Positions 17,431 to 26,432 are shown, numbered from the stretch's first letter. The stretch: DNA of 64,000 bases from Chloroflexota bacterium (GCA_016219275.1 JACRBM010000028.1:1-64000), one strand, 5' to 3'. The notes: generated from the sequence alone by a model not told the origin. Translations and numbers: made by a program.

Positions 17431-17468
17431 AAAGACCTGGGCGGTTTCACGAAACCGTCCAGGTCTTT
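17431..17468. repeat. GGTTTC-core palindrome
   Basis: AAAGACCTGG-GCGGTTTC-AC-GAAACCGT-CCAGGTCTTT is an 18-bp stem with one G-T wobble in the arm and a 2-nt loop. It lies between the DUF3037 gene and the next plus-strand gene. It belongs to the AGACCT...AGGTCT subset of the palindromes listed in the findings. Confidence 0.8.
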
Positions 17469-17539
17469 AGACGACGGCGGGTGGAGATGATTTTTTGACC
17501 GCATCGCGAACACGTGTATAATCGCGGCGGAGGTTCACG

Positions 17540-18310
17540 ATGACGTCACAACAGAGAAACATTTTGACCGCGCTCGTGATTGGAAATGTATTGCTGTTTT
17601 GTTGCCTTGCTCCGGTGGGGTACTTTGTCGTAAGTCAGCCACCCGGCACTGATCCAATGCAAGCGGCGTCGGCGTTGGCTCAGTCGTTTTTGCCGGCGAC
17701 GCCAACGCCGCGCGCCACATTTACGCCAACGCGCCCGGTACCCACACCGACGCTCGCGCCGGGTTGGAAACTCACCCCGATCACGTCAGACAAGTTTGCG
17801 ATCGCGACCCCGCCGACCTGGGAAGTCAAAACATTGACTCCGTCCAACCTCGCGGCGCAGTTTGACGAAATCGCGAAAAAGAATCCGCAGCTTGCCAGTT
17901 CACTCAAAGGGCAATCCACCGAGGTCGTTGCCAAGATCAAGTTCATCGGGTACGAAACATCCGCCAATGTGACTCGCGAAGGATTTATGCCGAACGTGAA
18001 TGTGATTCACGATGTCGAGAAAACCGATTTGACCTTGGATGATTGGATCAAGGCGTCCGAAAAAGAACTTACCGCGTACAAACCCAGTATTCGTCGGATG
18101 AGAAGCGCGGCAGGCGAGATAGTCGAGATCAAATTTACCTTGCCGATGAAACTCGCGAATAATCAAACGGTGAACCTGGCTTCGGCGCAATATCTGATTT
18201 TGCGTGGGCGCGATTCGTACGCGATCAGTTGCGTTTCACTCGACAAGCAAGCTGCGACGTACTTGCCGCTCTGCGAGAAAATCGGGCTGAGTTTTCGGTG
18301 GATGAATTGA
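17540..18310 (+). CDS. Membrane-anchored extracytoplasmic protein of unknown function
   Basis: A 256-residue protein with one N-terminal membrane helix (residues 9-30), a Thr/Pro-rich linker (PATPTPRATFTPTRPVPTPT) and a C-terminal domain of about 190 residues. The domain begins WKLTPITSDKFAIATPPTWE, which resembles PsbP/DUF1795-like domains that open with a strand and a PxxW motif. GGAGG lies before the ATG. The T/P linker style matches the lipoprotein at 57127. Function not recognised. Confidence 0.65.
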   Translation: MTSQQRNILTALVIGNVLLFCCLAPVGYFVVSQPPGTDPMQAASALAQSFLPATPTPRATFTPTRPVPTPTLAPGWKLTPITSDKFAIATPPTWEVKTLTPSNLAAQFDEIAKKNPQLASSLKGQSTEVVAKIKFIGYETSANVTREGFMPNVNVIHDVEKTDLTLDDWIKASEKELTAYKPSIRRMRSAAGEIVEIKFTLPMKLANNQTVNLASAQYLILRGRDSYAISCVSLDKQAATYLPLCEKIGLSFRWMN

Positions 18311-18320
18311 TGGAGGACTG

Positions 18321-18359
18321 AAAAGACCCTTTGGGTTTCTCAAACCCAAAGGGTCTTTT
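18321..18359. terminator. Bidirectional terminator with GGTTT core
   Basis: AAAAGACCCTTTGGGTTT (18321-18338) pairs perfectly with AAACCCAAAGGGTCTTTT (18342-18359), giving an 18-bp stem and a 3-nt loop with A and T runs at the ends. It lies between convergent genes ending at 18310 and 18363 and can serve both. Confidence 0.85.
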
Positions 18360-18362
18360 TAA

Positions 18363-19433
18363 TTACGCCAGTTGCGCCGCGAGTTGAATCGCTTGCCACG
18401 CGGGCGCGGGTTGAATTTTCTTCTGTTTGACCTTGCCTTTGTTGCCGCCGTAAATTCGTTCGGCAGTGTGCCAGCACACGTTCGCGCGCGCGGTCTCGGT
18501 CAGTTGATCGAGGAACACATCGTACCGTTGCAGTTCGGGACCGAGCCGCTCGAATTTCGTCACGAGGTCGGAGCCGAGCATGATCCGGTCGCTGTACTTT
18601 TCGGTGAGCGCGAGCCAATCGGGGCTGGGCACGCCGTTCGGCGCGATGACGACATCGTACACGATCCACGAATAATCCACGCAGAGCTGCGGGTACGCTT
18701 CGAGCAAACGCTCGACCATTTGATAGTAGAACGGCACGTTCACGCGACGTGACATGCCGCAGTGTGCGAAAACAAATCGCGTGCGCGGAAATTCGCGCAA
18801 TGCCTCTTCGAGTTCGTGCAAGTACGTCGGGTGATCGTTCTTGGTGACGGACGTGACGTTTTGATGCAACAACACCGGCAGATCGTGATCGGCGGCGAAT
18901 TGATAGATGGGCCACAACGCTTTGTGATTTGCGCGCGGATTTTCGCCGTACGTGAACGCGGTGAGGTCGTCGTGCCGCAACAAGATTTCACCGATGCCGC
19001 TCCACACCTCCGGGTATTGTTCGTACAATCGTTCGATGTGGCGCAGCGCGTACCGATCCACCGGGTTGAATCCGCAAATGAGCGGATAGATGCGCGCTTG
19101 TTGTGCGGGCGCGAGTTGGCGGTACAGCTCGGCGACGATCACATCGGTGTACCCATAATAGTAACACGGTGAATCGTTCGCGAGATAATAGTCGGGCGCT
19201 TCGCGGTCGTACTCGGTCCACACTTTTGATACCGGCAAACCGAACACCACCGTCTTGCCGATGTTCGCTTGATCCATGTATTGCAATAGCGCCTCGCCGC
19301 CCGGCGTTTCCTGGATGAAATTGACGACGTGCAAATGCGCGTCGATCATTTTGTATTTGCTACCGCGCAATGGCGCGAGCGACCCAGGTTTGCTCGCATT
19401 GCGCGACCACGTTGAAATTTGTTCATGCGGCAT
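18363..19433 (-). CDS. Amidohydrolase 2 (TIM-barrel metal-dependent hydrolase)
   Basis: A 356-residue metal-dependent hydrolase or decarboxylase of the amidohydrolase-2 family. Metal ligands appear as HxH in MIDAHLHVVNF, His in LLHQNVTSV (near residue 190), His in FVFAHCGMS (near 222) and Asp in IMLGSDLVTKFE (near 290). The ATG at 19433 follows GGGGGTG and overlaps the upstream gene by 11 bp, which suggests translational coupling. An internal ATG at 19349 directly before DAHLH is an alternative without a ribosome site. The substrate is unknown. The C-terminus carries an unusual Lys-rich tail followed by a hydrophobic stretch. Confidence 0.82.
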   Translation of the reverse strand: MPHEQISTWSRNASKPGSLAPLRGSKYKMIDAHLHVVNFIQETPGGEALLQYMDQANIGKTVVFGLPVSKVWTEYDREAPDYYLANDSPCYYYGYTDVIVAELYRQLAPAQQARIYPLICGFNPVDRYALRHIERLYEQYPEVWSGIGEILLRHDDLTAFTYGENPRANHKALWPIYQFAADHDLPVLLHQNVTSVTKNDHPTYLHELEEALREFPRTRFVFAHCGMSRRVNVPFYYQMVERLLEAYPQLCVDYSWIVYDVVIAPNGVPSPDWLALTEKYSDRIMLGSDLVTKFERLGPELQRYDVFLDQLTETARANVCWHTAERIYGGNKGKVKQKKIQPAPAWQAIQLAAQLA

Positions 19434-20178
19434 ACGGCACCCCCAGTTTTTCCGCGAGCAGTTTGCCTTCTGCTGGTTCGAGCCGTTGCCACAAGTATTC
19501 CCAGTCGCGCGGGTTGCCGATGAGCGCGACGATTCGTTCGCGCGTCATCTCGCCGAGCAGTCGCGCGCTGAGGTCGGTGGGCAGCGCGCGCAACAGCAAT
19601 GCGAGATCAATCCCATCGCGCAGGAGCGCGCTTGCGTTCGCCCACCCGATGCGGTCGAGCAGGTCGCGTTTACCGTTCGCGTCGAGCGCGTTCAGCACGA
19701 CCGCGAGATCTAACGCGTGGCGCATCACGCGGCGGAGGTGTGGCGTGCCGATCAACTCGATGGCTTGCTGGTCGCACTCGCCGTACAGCCATTCGAGAAT
19801 CTCGGCGAGTTCTTCGGCGGTCGGAACGAGCGCGCGCAATCCGTCGCCGCCGAGCGTCGTCAGCATTTTGCGCTCGACGGCGACGACTGCCATCGTCGCG
19901 AAAATATCGCGCAGGAAACGCGCCTCGCGAATGACGCCGGCGAGCCGCGCGCCAATCGCGTCAATCAAAAAGATTTGATCGTCGGGCGAGAGCGAGGTGA
20001 GCGTGCGCGCGAATCCTTGCGGTCCGCCCATAATGTCCGCGAGATGAATTCGCAATTGCGCCAACACGTCGCGGTCGCGCTGACCTTGCAACACGTCGAG
20101 CGCGATGGCGAGTTCGCCCGCTGTGCCGATGTGCGTGGTCTCGCCGTCAATCGTGACGGGATACCGGTTGATTTGCAT
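19423..20178 (-). CDS. Conserved helical protein of unknown function
   Basis: A 251-residue, mostly helical soluble protein, rich in Leu, Ala and Arg. It starts MQINRYPVTIDGETTHIGTA. I see repeated helix pairs (for example LLDRIGWANASALLRDGIDL and LLRALPTDLSARLLGEMTRE) but no catalytic motif. A longer frame opens at 20385, but the ATG at 20178 has an ideal GAGGAGGG 5 nt upstream, and the extra region contains an intergenic hairpin. It overlaps the amidohydrolase gene by 11 bp, so the two are probably one operon. Confidence 0.65.
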   Translation of the reverse strand: MQINRYPVTIDGETTHIGTAGELAIALDVLQGQRDRDVLAQLRIHLADIMGGPQGFARTLTSLSPDDQIFLIDAIGARLAGVIREARFLRDIFATMAVVAVERKMLTTLGGDGLRALVPTAEELAEILEWLYGECDQQAIELIGTPHLRRVMRHALDLAVVLNALDANGKRDLLDRIGWANASALLRDGIDLALLLRALPTDLSARLLGEMTRERIVALIGNPRDWEYLWQRLEPAEGKLLAEKLGVPYAA

Positions 20179-20471
20179 AATCCCTCCTCGAATTTGCAAT
20201 GCGCCTTTGATAGCCGATTGCGCGTGATTTGTCAAGAGGCGGGGGGGAATTTTGGGACGCGGACTCTTCGCGCGCGGACAAATACGGATTGTTTTGAGTT
20301 GGATGGGATGAGGAAATGAAAAGACCTTCGCGGTGAGTGACTCGAAGGTCTGACTGTTAAAAGGTGCGATATGCTTGCCCGCCAATTACCGCCGCCGTCG
20401 CGGCTGGTTAGGGGAGGTGGTTTACGCTGGCAAACGTGTGTATCGCAAGATACCTTTCACATTTCCTTCAA
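20179..20471. other. Intergenic region upstream of the helical protein
   Basis: A 293-bp gap. It contains a 9-bp AGACCTTCG/CGAAGGTCT hairpin at 20322-20351 after the Ldh_2 gene (minus strand) and AT-richer sequence on either side. No gene is supported. Confidence 0.55.
20322..20351 (-). terminator. AGACCT-type hairpin downstream of the Ldh_2 gene
   Basis: AGACCTTCG (20322-20330) pairs with CGAAGGTCT (20343-20351) across a 12-nt loop. On the minus strand it is followed by TTTTC. It shares the outer arms of the palindrome family but lacks the GGTTTC core. Confidence 0.55.
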
Positions 20472-21500
20472 TCAACTCAACTCAACCCCCACCGCTAGCA
20501 ACTGCGCGATGATGTCCCGATGAATCGGGATGCCATCGCGCAGATTTATTTCGCGCGTTTGCCAACTGCGGTCGCCGGGAAACGTAATGTCCAATCCAGG
20601 TTCGGCGTCGCGCAACCACGCGGCAAGTTGCTCGAATTTGTTCGCGAGTTGTTCGCGTGTACTAAACGCATCCGGGTCGAGTGCGATAAAAAGTTTGCTC
20701 GTGTTCGGGTCAAGTCCAGAGTGGTCAATCGCGACAACCTCTTGCGAAAGCATCATCCCCGATAGCGCGCCAGTGAGCAGTTCCATCATCACCGCCAGCC
20801 CCGTGCCCTTGTGATCGCCGAACGGCAACAGGCGACCGCTCGCGAGAATTTCTTGCGGGTCGTTCGTTGGATTGCCGTCCTTGTCCAAGCCCCAGCCCGT
20901 TGGCGCGTCCTTGCCTTCGCGCGAAAACGTTCCCACTTTGCCGAGCGCGGCTTGGCTCATCGCAAGGTCGAGCACGACCGGTTCGCGTTGTCCGCGCGGC
21001 ACGCCAATCGCAAGCGGGTTGTTGCCGAGCAATGGTCGCGTCGAATTCCAACCCAGCATGTTCGGTACCGCGTTCGTCATGCAAATGCCAATCGCCCCGG
21101 CTTGCGCGGCACGGTACGCATACGCGAACGCGCGTCCCCAGTGCGTCACACGCGTCGCCATGCACGCGCCGATGCCAAACAATTTTGATTTTTCGACCGC
21201 GCGATTCATCGCTTGGAGCGAAACGAATCGTCCAGGTCCATTGTCGCCGTCGAGCACGCACGTTGCGCCGCGTTCGCGCGTGAGCGTGATGCTGGGATTG
21301 GCGCTCGCCCTGCCTTCGTGAATCGCGCGCACGAGACCGGGCAACATGCGAACGCCGTGTGAAGGCACTCCCATCAAATCTGCTTCTGCCATTATCTCGG
21401 CTTCGATTTGCGCGATGTGCGCCGGCACGCCGGCGTGTTCTAGCGCACTGCGAATCGCGGCGATGAGGTTGGAGTGATTGATACGAATTTCGTTACTCAT
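20472..21500 (-). CDS. Ldh_2 / malate-ureidoglycolate-type NAD(P)-dependent dehydrogenase
   Basis: A 342-residue oxidoreductase of the YlbC/YiaK (Ldh_2) family, which reduces 2-oxoacids such as malate, lactate or 2,3-diketogulonate. Visible blocks are MAEADLMGVPSHGVRMLPG (catalytic His near residue 45), THWGRAFAYAYRAAQAGAIG, NNPLAIGVPRG and GDHKGTGLAVMMELLTGALSG. The ATG at 21500 starts MSNEIRI. A longer frame runs into the GAACGCGGAT repeat and is rejected. It lies in the same direction as the uronate-related dehydrogenases, so a role in sugar-acid reduction is plausible. Confidence 0.85.
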   Translation of the reverse strand: MSNEIRINHSNLIAAIRSALEHAGVPAHIAQIEAEIMAEADLMGVPSHGVRMLPGLVRAIHEGRASANPSITLTRERGATCVLDGDNGPGRFVSLQAMNRAVEKSKLFGIGACMATRVTHWGRAFAYAYRAAQAGAIGICMTNAVPNMLGWNSTRPLLGNNPLAIGVPRGQREPVVLDLAMSQAALGKVGTFSREGKDAPTGWGLDKDGNPTNDPQEILASGRLLPFGDHKGTGLAVMMELLTGALSGMMLSQEVVAIDHSGLDPNTSKLFIALDPDAFSTREQLANKFEQLAAWLRDAEPGLDITFPGDRSWQTREINLRDGIPIHRDIIAQLLAVGVELS

Positions 21501-21546
21501 TTTTGGGAACGGGACGCGGACCCTGGCACTTGCGTTCCCGCCAGGG

Positions 21547-21612
21547 CAAGTGTGAACGCGGATGAACGCGGATAAAAAATAAAATCCGGATTTTTCCGCG
21601 TTCATCCGCGTC
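21547..21612. repeat. Tandem-repeat hairpin (GAACGCGGAT units)
   Basis: Two copies of a GAACGCGGAT-like unit are followed by a short A/T spacer and then their reverse complement (CCGCGTTCATCCGCGT). It lies between the Gfo/Idh/MocA and Ldh_2 genes. The same unit forms a second hairpin at 49722-49790. Confidence 0.75.
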
Positions 21613-21616
21613 CTGA

Positions 21617-22612
21617 CTAGATTTTTACTCGCACGCCTTGCTCGGCGGAGTGATACGCGGCTTGCATCACGCGCCAGACGGCGACGGCTTCTTCGCCGGG
21701 GAGCGGTGACGGTTCGCCGCGCAACATGCGCGGCACGAGCGCGGCGACGAGTTCGCTGTGCATCACGCCAATGCGCGAAAATTGCATCGGCTCCGCGTCG
21801 TGTCCTTTGCGATACAAGACCAACTTGCCATCCACGAGCGAAGACACGCGAATGCTTCCCTCGGTGCCAAAGATGTCGAATTCATTTGTCGAGACCGGCG
21901 TGCGTCGCGTGACGAGGAGCGACACGAGCGCGTCGTTGTCGAGCCGCATGTCCACGCCGACGGTGTCGTCCGTTTCGAATCCACTGGCGGTGGACGAGCA
22001 CAGCGCGACGACCTCGCGCGGTTCGCCGAGCAAGTAACGCACGAGGTCAACCCAGTGCGCGCCGACGTTCGCGAGTGCGTCGCCGCCGGATTTCTCGCGC
22101 GACAAGAGCCACGCGCGTTCATTGTCGCCGCTGAACCAATCGCTCACGCCGATGCGCGCTTGCACGATGCGACCGATCGCACCTTCGTGTACAAATTTCT
22201 TGATGGCTTGCGTGATCGCCCAGTATCGGCGATAGTACGCGACCGTCAGTGGCACGCCGTTCTTTTTGCACACGTCCACACACGCTTGCGCTTGCGTGGT
22301 TGTGACGCCGAGCGGCTTTTCACTCAAGACGATTTTCTTGGCGCGCGCGGCGAGTGCGACGTGTTCGGGATGCAAATAGTGCGGCGACGCGATATACACC
22401 GCGTTCACATCGGGATCGTTGACGAGCGATGCTGCGTCGGTGTACCAACGCTTCGCGCCGTGTCGCGTGGCGACCTCGTGCGCTTTATCTATGCTCGTTC
22501 GCATGACGGCGGTAAGTTCAGAGTGCGGCGTTTTGTAGAGCGCGGGACCACTCTTGTACTCGAACACATTTCCCGCGCCGATGACACCCCAGCGGATGGT
22601 TTCTAGTGACAT
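21617..22612 (-). CDS. Gfo/Idh/MocA family oxidoreductase
   Basis: A 331-residue NAD(P)-dependent dehydrogenase. The Rossmann start is IRWGVIGAGNVFEYK. The cofactor and catalytic motif SEKPLGVTTTQAQACVD follows near residue 93, and the (beta/alpha) substrate domain contains GDALANVGAHWVDLVRYLLGEP with the conserved Asp and His. AGGAG lies 7 nt before the ATG. The neighbouring genes handle uronates, so an inositol-, sugar- or uronate-dehydrogenase role is likely, but the substrate cannot be fixed. Confidence 0.88.
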   Translation of the reverse strand: MSLETIRWGVIGAGNVFEYKSGPALYKTPHSELTAVMRTSIDKAHEVATRHGAKRWYTDAASLVNDPDVNAVYIASPHYLHPEHVALAARAKKIVLSEKPLGVTTTQAQACVDVCKKNGVPLTVAYYRRYWAITQAIKKFVHEGAIGRIVQARIGVSDWFSGDNERAWLLSREKSGGDALANVGAHWVDLVRYLLGEPREVVALCSSTASGFETDDTVGVDMRLDNDALVSLLVTRRTPVSTNEFDIFGTEGSIRVSSLVDGKLVLYRKGHDAEPMQFSRIGVMHSELVAALVPRMLRGEPSPLPGEEAVAVWRVMQAAYHSAEQGVRVKI

Positions 22613-22674
22613 TGTTGCTCCTGACCCCTGCCTAACCCTCCCCTTAGCAAGGGGAGGGAAGGGTGGGGTTGTCC

Positions 22675-23727
22675 TTATGTTTCCTGCACATCCAGCACGA
22701 TCTTGATCGTATCGGGTTGGTCGGAGTCGGCTTGCGCGAACGCGCGTGTAATATCGCGAATCGGCATTTGATGCGTGACGAGCAATTCGGGATGCAGGAT
22801 GCCTTTCGACATCATTCGAATCGCGCGCGGAAATTCGCCACACGTCACGCGCGACGCGATGAGTTGCGCTTCTTTGATGACGAGCGTCTTGAAATGCACC
22901 GGCGAAAGTTGTTCGCCGAGTCCGCACGCGACGATGCGACCCGCGGTGCGAATCATCTTGACCGCTTGTTGCAGCGGCGCGTCTTGACCGGGGAATTCGT
23001 GATAATGCCCAATCGTCTCGATGACAACATCCACGCCCGCGCCCTGAGTGATTTCGTTCACGCGCGCAACTGGGTCTTGGTCATGCACATTGATCGCGTA
23101 ATCCGCGCCGAGTTTGCGTGCGGTCTCCAAGCGGAACGGTTGAAAATCGGTGACGATGGTGAGACCGGGGCTGACGCTGTGGCACAACACATCGAGCACC
23201 GAGAGACCTAGTTTGCCTGCACCCAGGATCACAACACTCTCACCCGGTTGAACCAAGCCACGTTGCAGGACGTGATGACCCAGCCCGTACATCTCGACCA
23301 TCGGCGCGAATTTCATCGGCACGTTATCCGGCAGGGCGAACACATGGCTCGCGGGAATCGCGGTGTATTGTCCAAAGCCGCCGTCGAGATCAACGCCGAA
23401 CAATTTCAGCGTGCGGCACGCGTTGATATGTCCCGTCAAACACGCGGTACACGCGTGACACGATACAATCGGATCAACGACGACGCGGTCGCCCGGTTTG
23501 AATCGCGTCACATTCTTGCCGACCTCGCGCACAATGCCGCCATACTCGTGTCCTTGAATCGCGGGAAACTTGACGCGGCTATGAAACTCGCCGCGATAGA
23601 TGTGCACGTCCGTGCCGCAAATTCCGGCGAATCCCGTTTCGATGAGCACATCGTCTGGCGCAACGCGCGGGTCGGGCGCAGCGCCGACGCGAATGTCACG
23701 ATCATTGTAGAGAACGCCTGCCTTCAT
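22675..23727 (-). CDS. Zinc-dependent medium-chain alcohol dehydrogenase
   Basis: A 350-residue MDR dehydrogenase, closest in look to sorbitol, threonine or galactitol dehydrogenases. Catalytic zinc ligands are Cys in GICGTDVHIYRGEF and His-Glu in GHEYGGIVREVG. The structural zinc loop has four Cys (CHACTACLTGHINAC). The Rossmann motif is VVILGAGKLGLSVLDVL. TAGGAG precedes the ATG. It probably heads a minus-strand transcript with the Gfo/Idh/MocA gene, divergent from the kdu-type genes. Confidence 0.9.
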   Translation of the reverse strand: MKAGVLYNDRDIRVGAAPDPRVAPDDVLIETGFAGICGTDVHIYRGEFHSRVKFPAIQGHEYGGIVREVGKNVTRFKPGDRVVVDPIVSCHACTACLTGHINACRTLKLFGVDLDGGFGQYTAIPASHVFALPDNVPMKFAPMVEMYGLGHHVLQRGLVQPGESVVILGAGKLGLSVLDVLCHSVSPGLTIVTDFQPFRLETARKLGADYAINVHDQDPVARVNEITQGAGVDVVIETIGHYHEFPGQDAPLQQAVKMIRTAGRIVACGLGEQLSPVHFKTLVIKEAQLIASRVTCGEFPRAIRMMSKGILHPELLVTHQMPIRDITRAFAQADSDQPDTIKIVLDVQET

Positions 23728-24001
23728 TTTCGACTCCTATCTTGGAAATTTTGGTTCTACTCAATCCAATGTTGCGAAGGCGCTTGCGCGAAACCTCGCA
23801 AGGATGAACAATTGGGAATTTTGACCAAATTGTGTATTGAAGCACTGCGCTGATTGTGCTATATTGTAAATCGCTGGACGACATTATCGTATAGTTGCCT
23901 CGGTGTTTTTCAAACGCGCATTTGTGCCTTGATTGTAGGACATTTTGCGCGATTTGTCCATTGCTAAATCAGTCAAAATCCAAATTGGAAGGAGAATCGC
24001 G
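23728..24001. other. Divergent regulatory region of the uronate cluster
   Basis: A 274-bp AT-richer intergenic region between the MDR dehydrogenase and the IolB-like gene. It contains a sigma-70 type promoter (next entry) and AT-rich words such as ATTGGGAATTTTGACCAAATTG around it that could bind a regulator. Confidence 0.55.
23837..23865 (+). promoter_or_regulatory. Sigma-70 type promoter for the kdu-like operon
   Basis: TTGAAG (23837-23842), a 17-bp spacer and TATATT (23860-23865) form a near-consensus promoter. Transcription would start about 130 bp before the IolB-like ATG, leaving a long leader in an AT-rich region. Confidence 0.6.
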
Positions 24002-24817
24002 ATGAATTATTTTGAATCTGTGCCGAGCGCCAGAGGGCTGAATCGCTTGCCGAGCAACGCGTGCCAGTTGCTCGATATGGAATTGCTCATCTTGAACGAC
24101 GGCGAAAAATTCCAATCCGCGAGTGGCAACCGCGAGATTTGCGCGGTGATTCTCGGCGGCAAGGCGACGTTTGAAGTGAACGGTCAGACGTTTGCGAACC
24201 TGGGTGCGCGACCGAATGTATTTTCCGGCAAACCGTACTCGGTCTACATTCCCTGCCTGGCGAACTTTACGATCACCGCGCATGGTCGCGTCGATATCGC
24301 GTTGCCTAGCGCGCCGAGCAACCTCGATACGAACGCATACGTGATTCCGCCGGAACGCGTCGCGAGCGGAGTCTGGGGCGCGGCGAATTTTTCGCGCAAC
24401 TATCATCAAATCCTCACGCTCGCCAGCCAATCCGATTTGCCGGCGCAACGCTTGATCGTCGGCGAAACGTTTACGCCGTCCGGCAATTGGAGCACGTTCC
24501 CGCCGCATCGTCACGAAAAAGACGATCTCCCGCGCGAAGCGTACCACGAAGAAATGTATTTCTTTAAGGTGAATCCCGGCGACGGCTTCGGTATGACGCG
24601 TTATTACAACGATGAACTCGACACGGGTTACATCGTGCGCGACAATACGATTTTGATGGCGCCGAAAGGATATCACACCGTCACGAGCGCGCCGGGGTAC
24701 ACGACGTACTATCTCTGGTTCCTCGCCGGCAATCATCGCGTTCAAGCGACGGCGGACGACCCGGCTTATGCCTGGGTCAGTAAAACCGTGCCCATGTTAA
24801 AATCGTTGGGACACTAG
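24002..24817 (+). CDS. KduI/IolB family isomerase (IolB-like)
   Basis: A 271-residue bicupin. The metal site is visible in FPPHRHEKDDLPREAYHEEMYFF (two His and Glu, residues 165-185) and APKGYHTV (third His). These blocks match IolB (5-deoxy-glucuronate isomerase) rather than classical KduI. The genes that follow encode KduD, KDPG aldolase and KDG kinase, so the likely reaction here is isomerisation of 5-keto-4-deoxyuronate, the KduI step. GGAAGGAG lies before the ATG at 24002; a longer frame from 23945 is not supported. The fold is sure; the exact substrate is inferred from context. Confidence 0.82.
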   Translation: MNYFESVPSARGLNRLPSNACQLLDMELLILNDGEKFQSASGNREICAVILGGKATFEVNGQTFANLGARPNVFSGKPYSVYIPCLANFTITAHGRVDIALPSAPSNLDTNAYVIPPERVASGVWGAANFSRNYHQILTLASQSDLPAQRLIVGETFTPSGNWSTFPPHRHEKDDLPREAYHEEMYFFKVNPGDGFGMTRYYNDELDTGYIVRDNTILMAPKGYHTVTSAPGYTTYYLWFLAGNHRVQATADDPAYAWVSKTVPMLKSLGH

Positions 24818-24820
24818 CGT

Positions 24821-24900
24821 AAAGGATGAAAGCAGAAGGATGAACGCTTCGCGTGAATTTTCTTCGTTTCATCCTTCATCCTTCATCCCTCATCCTTTCT
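24821..24900. repeat. Tandem-repeat hairpin (AAGGATGA units)
   Basis: AAGGATGAAAGCAGAAGGATGAA on the left arm faces TTCATCCTTCATCCTTCATCCCTCATCCTTTC on the right arm, with a short loop. Units are about 7-8 bp. It lies between the IolB-like gene and kduD, leaving GGAGTG free as the ribosome site of kduD. Confidence 0.75.
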
Positions 24901-24910
24901 GGAGTGAAAA

Positions 24911-25675
24911 ATGATTCTCGATCAATTCAAACTCGATGGCAAGGTCGCGTTCGTCACCGGCGCGGCGCAAGGGCTGGGGCATGGATACGCGATTGCGCTC
25001 GCGCAAGCCGGCGCGGACATTGTTGCGCTCGATATTTCGGATGTGACGGAAACTGGAAAAGCGATCACGGCGCTCGGTCGGCGCTTTATGCCGGTCAAGT
25101 GCAATTTGCGCGAAGCATCCGTGGCTGACTTGAACAAAATCGTCGCCGACATCACCGCGCAGCTGGGACGACTCGATATTCTCATCAACAACGCGGGCAT
25201 CATTCGCCGCGCGCCCGCGCTCGAGTACAGCGAAAAAGACTGGGACGATGTATTGACGATCAATTTGCGTTCCGTCTTTTTCCTTTCGCAAGCCGCGGCG
25301 CGGCAAATGGTCAAGCAAGGCGGCGGCAAGATCATCAACATCGCTTCGATGCTATCGTTCCAGGGCGGCATCCTCGTGCCGTCGTACACCTCGACTAAAA
25401 GCGCGGTGGCTGGGTTGACGCGCGCGCTCGCGAACGAATGGGCGAAGCACAACATCAATGTCAACGCGATTGCGCCAGGTTACATGGCGACCGAAAACAC
25501 TGCGCCGCTACGCGCGGATGCCGCGCGCAGTCAATCTATTCTCGACCGCATTCCCGCCGGGCGTTGGGGCGAAGCGACTGATCTGCAAGGTATCGTCGTG
25601 TTCCTCGCGTCTGCTGCATCCGATTACATGCAAGGCGCGATTGTGCCGGTGGATGGCGGGTGGCTGGCGCGTTAA
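24911..25675 (+). CDS. kduD: 2-dehydro-3-deoxy-D-gluconate 5-dehydrogenase
   Basis: A 254-residue classical SDR. It has the TGAAQGLG cofactor motif, NNAG, the catalytic Ser-Tyr-Lys (SMLSFQGGILVPSYTSTKSA) and the C-terminal block RIPAGRWGEATDLQG ... VPVDGGWLAR that is characteristic of KduD. It reduces 2,5-diketo-3-deoxygluconate to KDG in pectin and glycosaminoglycan uronate breakdown. GGAG precedes the ATG. It follows the IolB-like isomerase and precedes KDPG aldolase and KDG kinase in one transcriptional direction. Confidence 0.93.
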   Translation: MILDQFKLDGKVAFVTGAAQGLGHGYAIALAQAGADIVALDISDVTETGKAITALGRRFMPVKCNLREASVADLNKIVADITAQLGRLDILINNAGIIRRAPALEYSEKDWDDVLTINLRSVFFLSQAAARQMVKQGGGKIINIASMLSFQGGILVPSYTSTKSAVAGLTRALANEWAKHNINVNAIAPGYMATENTAPLRADAARSQSILDRIPAGRWGEATDLQGIVVFLASAASDYMQGAIVPVDGGWLAR

Positions 25676-25756
25676 GTTCCCTCATTTTCTTGAGGTTTAA
25701 GGGAAATGAGAGAAATGTAGGAACTCAAGGAAACAACACAACGAAGGAGTTTTGTC

Positions 25757-26431
25757 ATGGCTCACTTTACACGACTCGAAGTCCTCAACACGATGGTCGA
25801 GACCGGACTCGTGCCGGTGTTTTACCACGGCGATCTCGAACTCGCCAAGAAAATTGTCGAGGCGTGCGCGGCGGGTGGCGCGCGTTGCATCGAGTTCACG
25901 AATCGCGGCGACTTTGCGCCGTTCGTCTTCAAAGACCTGAGCGAATATTTCGCCAAGGCGAATCCGAAAGTGATGCTGGGTGTCGGCTCGATTGTGGACC
26001 CGTACACCGCGGCGCTCTACATCGCGGCGGGCGCGTGCTTTGTCGTCGGACCCTCGTTCAACCCAGAGGTTGCGCGGTTGTGCAATCGCCGTAAGATCGC
26101 GTACAGTCCTGGGTGCGCGACCGCGACCGAAATCGCCACCGCCGAAGAGATGGGCGTCGAGATTTGCAAAATTTTCCCCGGCGGCTTGGTCGGCGGACCG
26201 GAATTCGTTAAATCCATTCTCGGACCGACACCCTGGACGCGCATCATGCCAACGGGTGGCGTCGAAGCGACGAAAGAAAGCGTGACCGCGTGGACGAAAG
26301 CGGGAACTGCCGCGCTCGGCATCGGCTCGAATCTCATCACCAAGGAACGCATCGCGCAAGGCAAGTGGGACGAAATCGCACAAGCGGTGTCGCAAGTGTT
26401 GAGCTGGGTCAAAGAAGCGCGGGGCAAGTAA
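25757..26431 (+). CDS. eda: KDPG/KHG aldolase family protein
   Basis: A 224-residue class I aldolase that splits 2-keto-3-deoxy-6-phosphogluconate to pyruvate and glyceraldehyde 3-phosphate. The Schiff-base Lys lies in EICKIFPGGLVGGPEFVKS (near residue 137), the catalytic Glu in CIEFTNRGDFAPF (near residue 45), and the phosphate loop in MPTGGVE. AAGGAG precedes the ATG. Its place between kduD and the KDG kinase supports the KDPG assignment over KHG activity. Confidence 0.88.
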   Translation: MAHFTRLEVLNTMVETGLVPVFYHGDLELAKKIVEACAAGGARCIEFTNRGDFAPFVFKDLSEYFAKANPKVMLGVGSIVDPYTAALYIAAGACFVVGPSFNPEVARLCNRRKIAYSPGCATATEIATAEEMGVEICKIFPGGLVGGPEFVKSILGPTPWTRIMPTGGVEATKESVTAWTKAGTAALGIGSNLITKERIAQGKWDEIAQAVSQVLSWVKEARGK

Positions 26432-26432
26432 T

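Noticed and set aside
20179-20385. Upstream extension of the helical protein (start at 20385)
   Set aside because: It crosses a hairpin and low-complexity DNA, while ATG at 20178 has an ideal GAGGAGGG.
22613-22927. 105-residue N-terminal extension of the Gfo/Idh/MocA protein
   Set aside because: The extension overlaps the MDR dehydrogenase gene and the fold begins right after the ATG at 22612, which has AGGAG.
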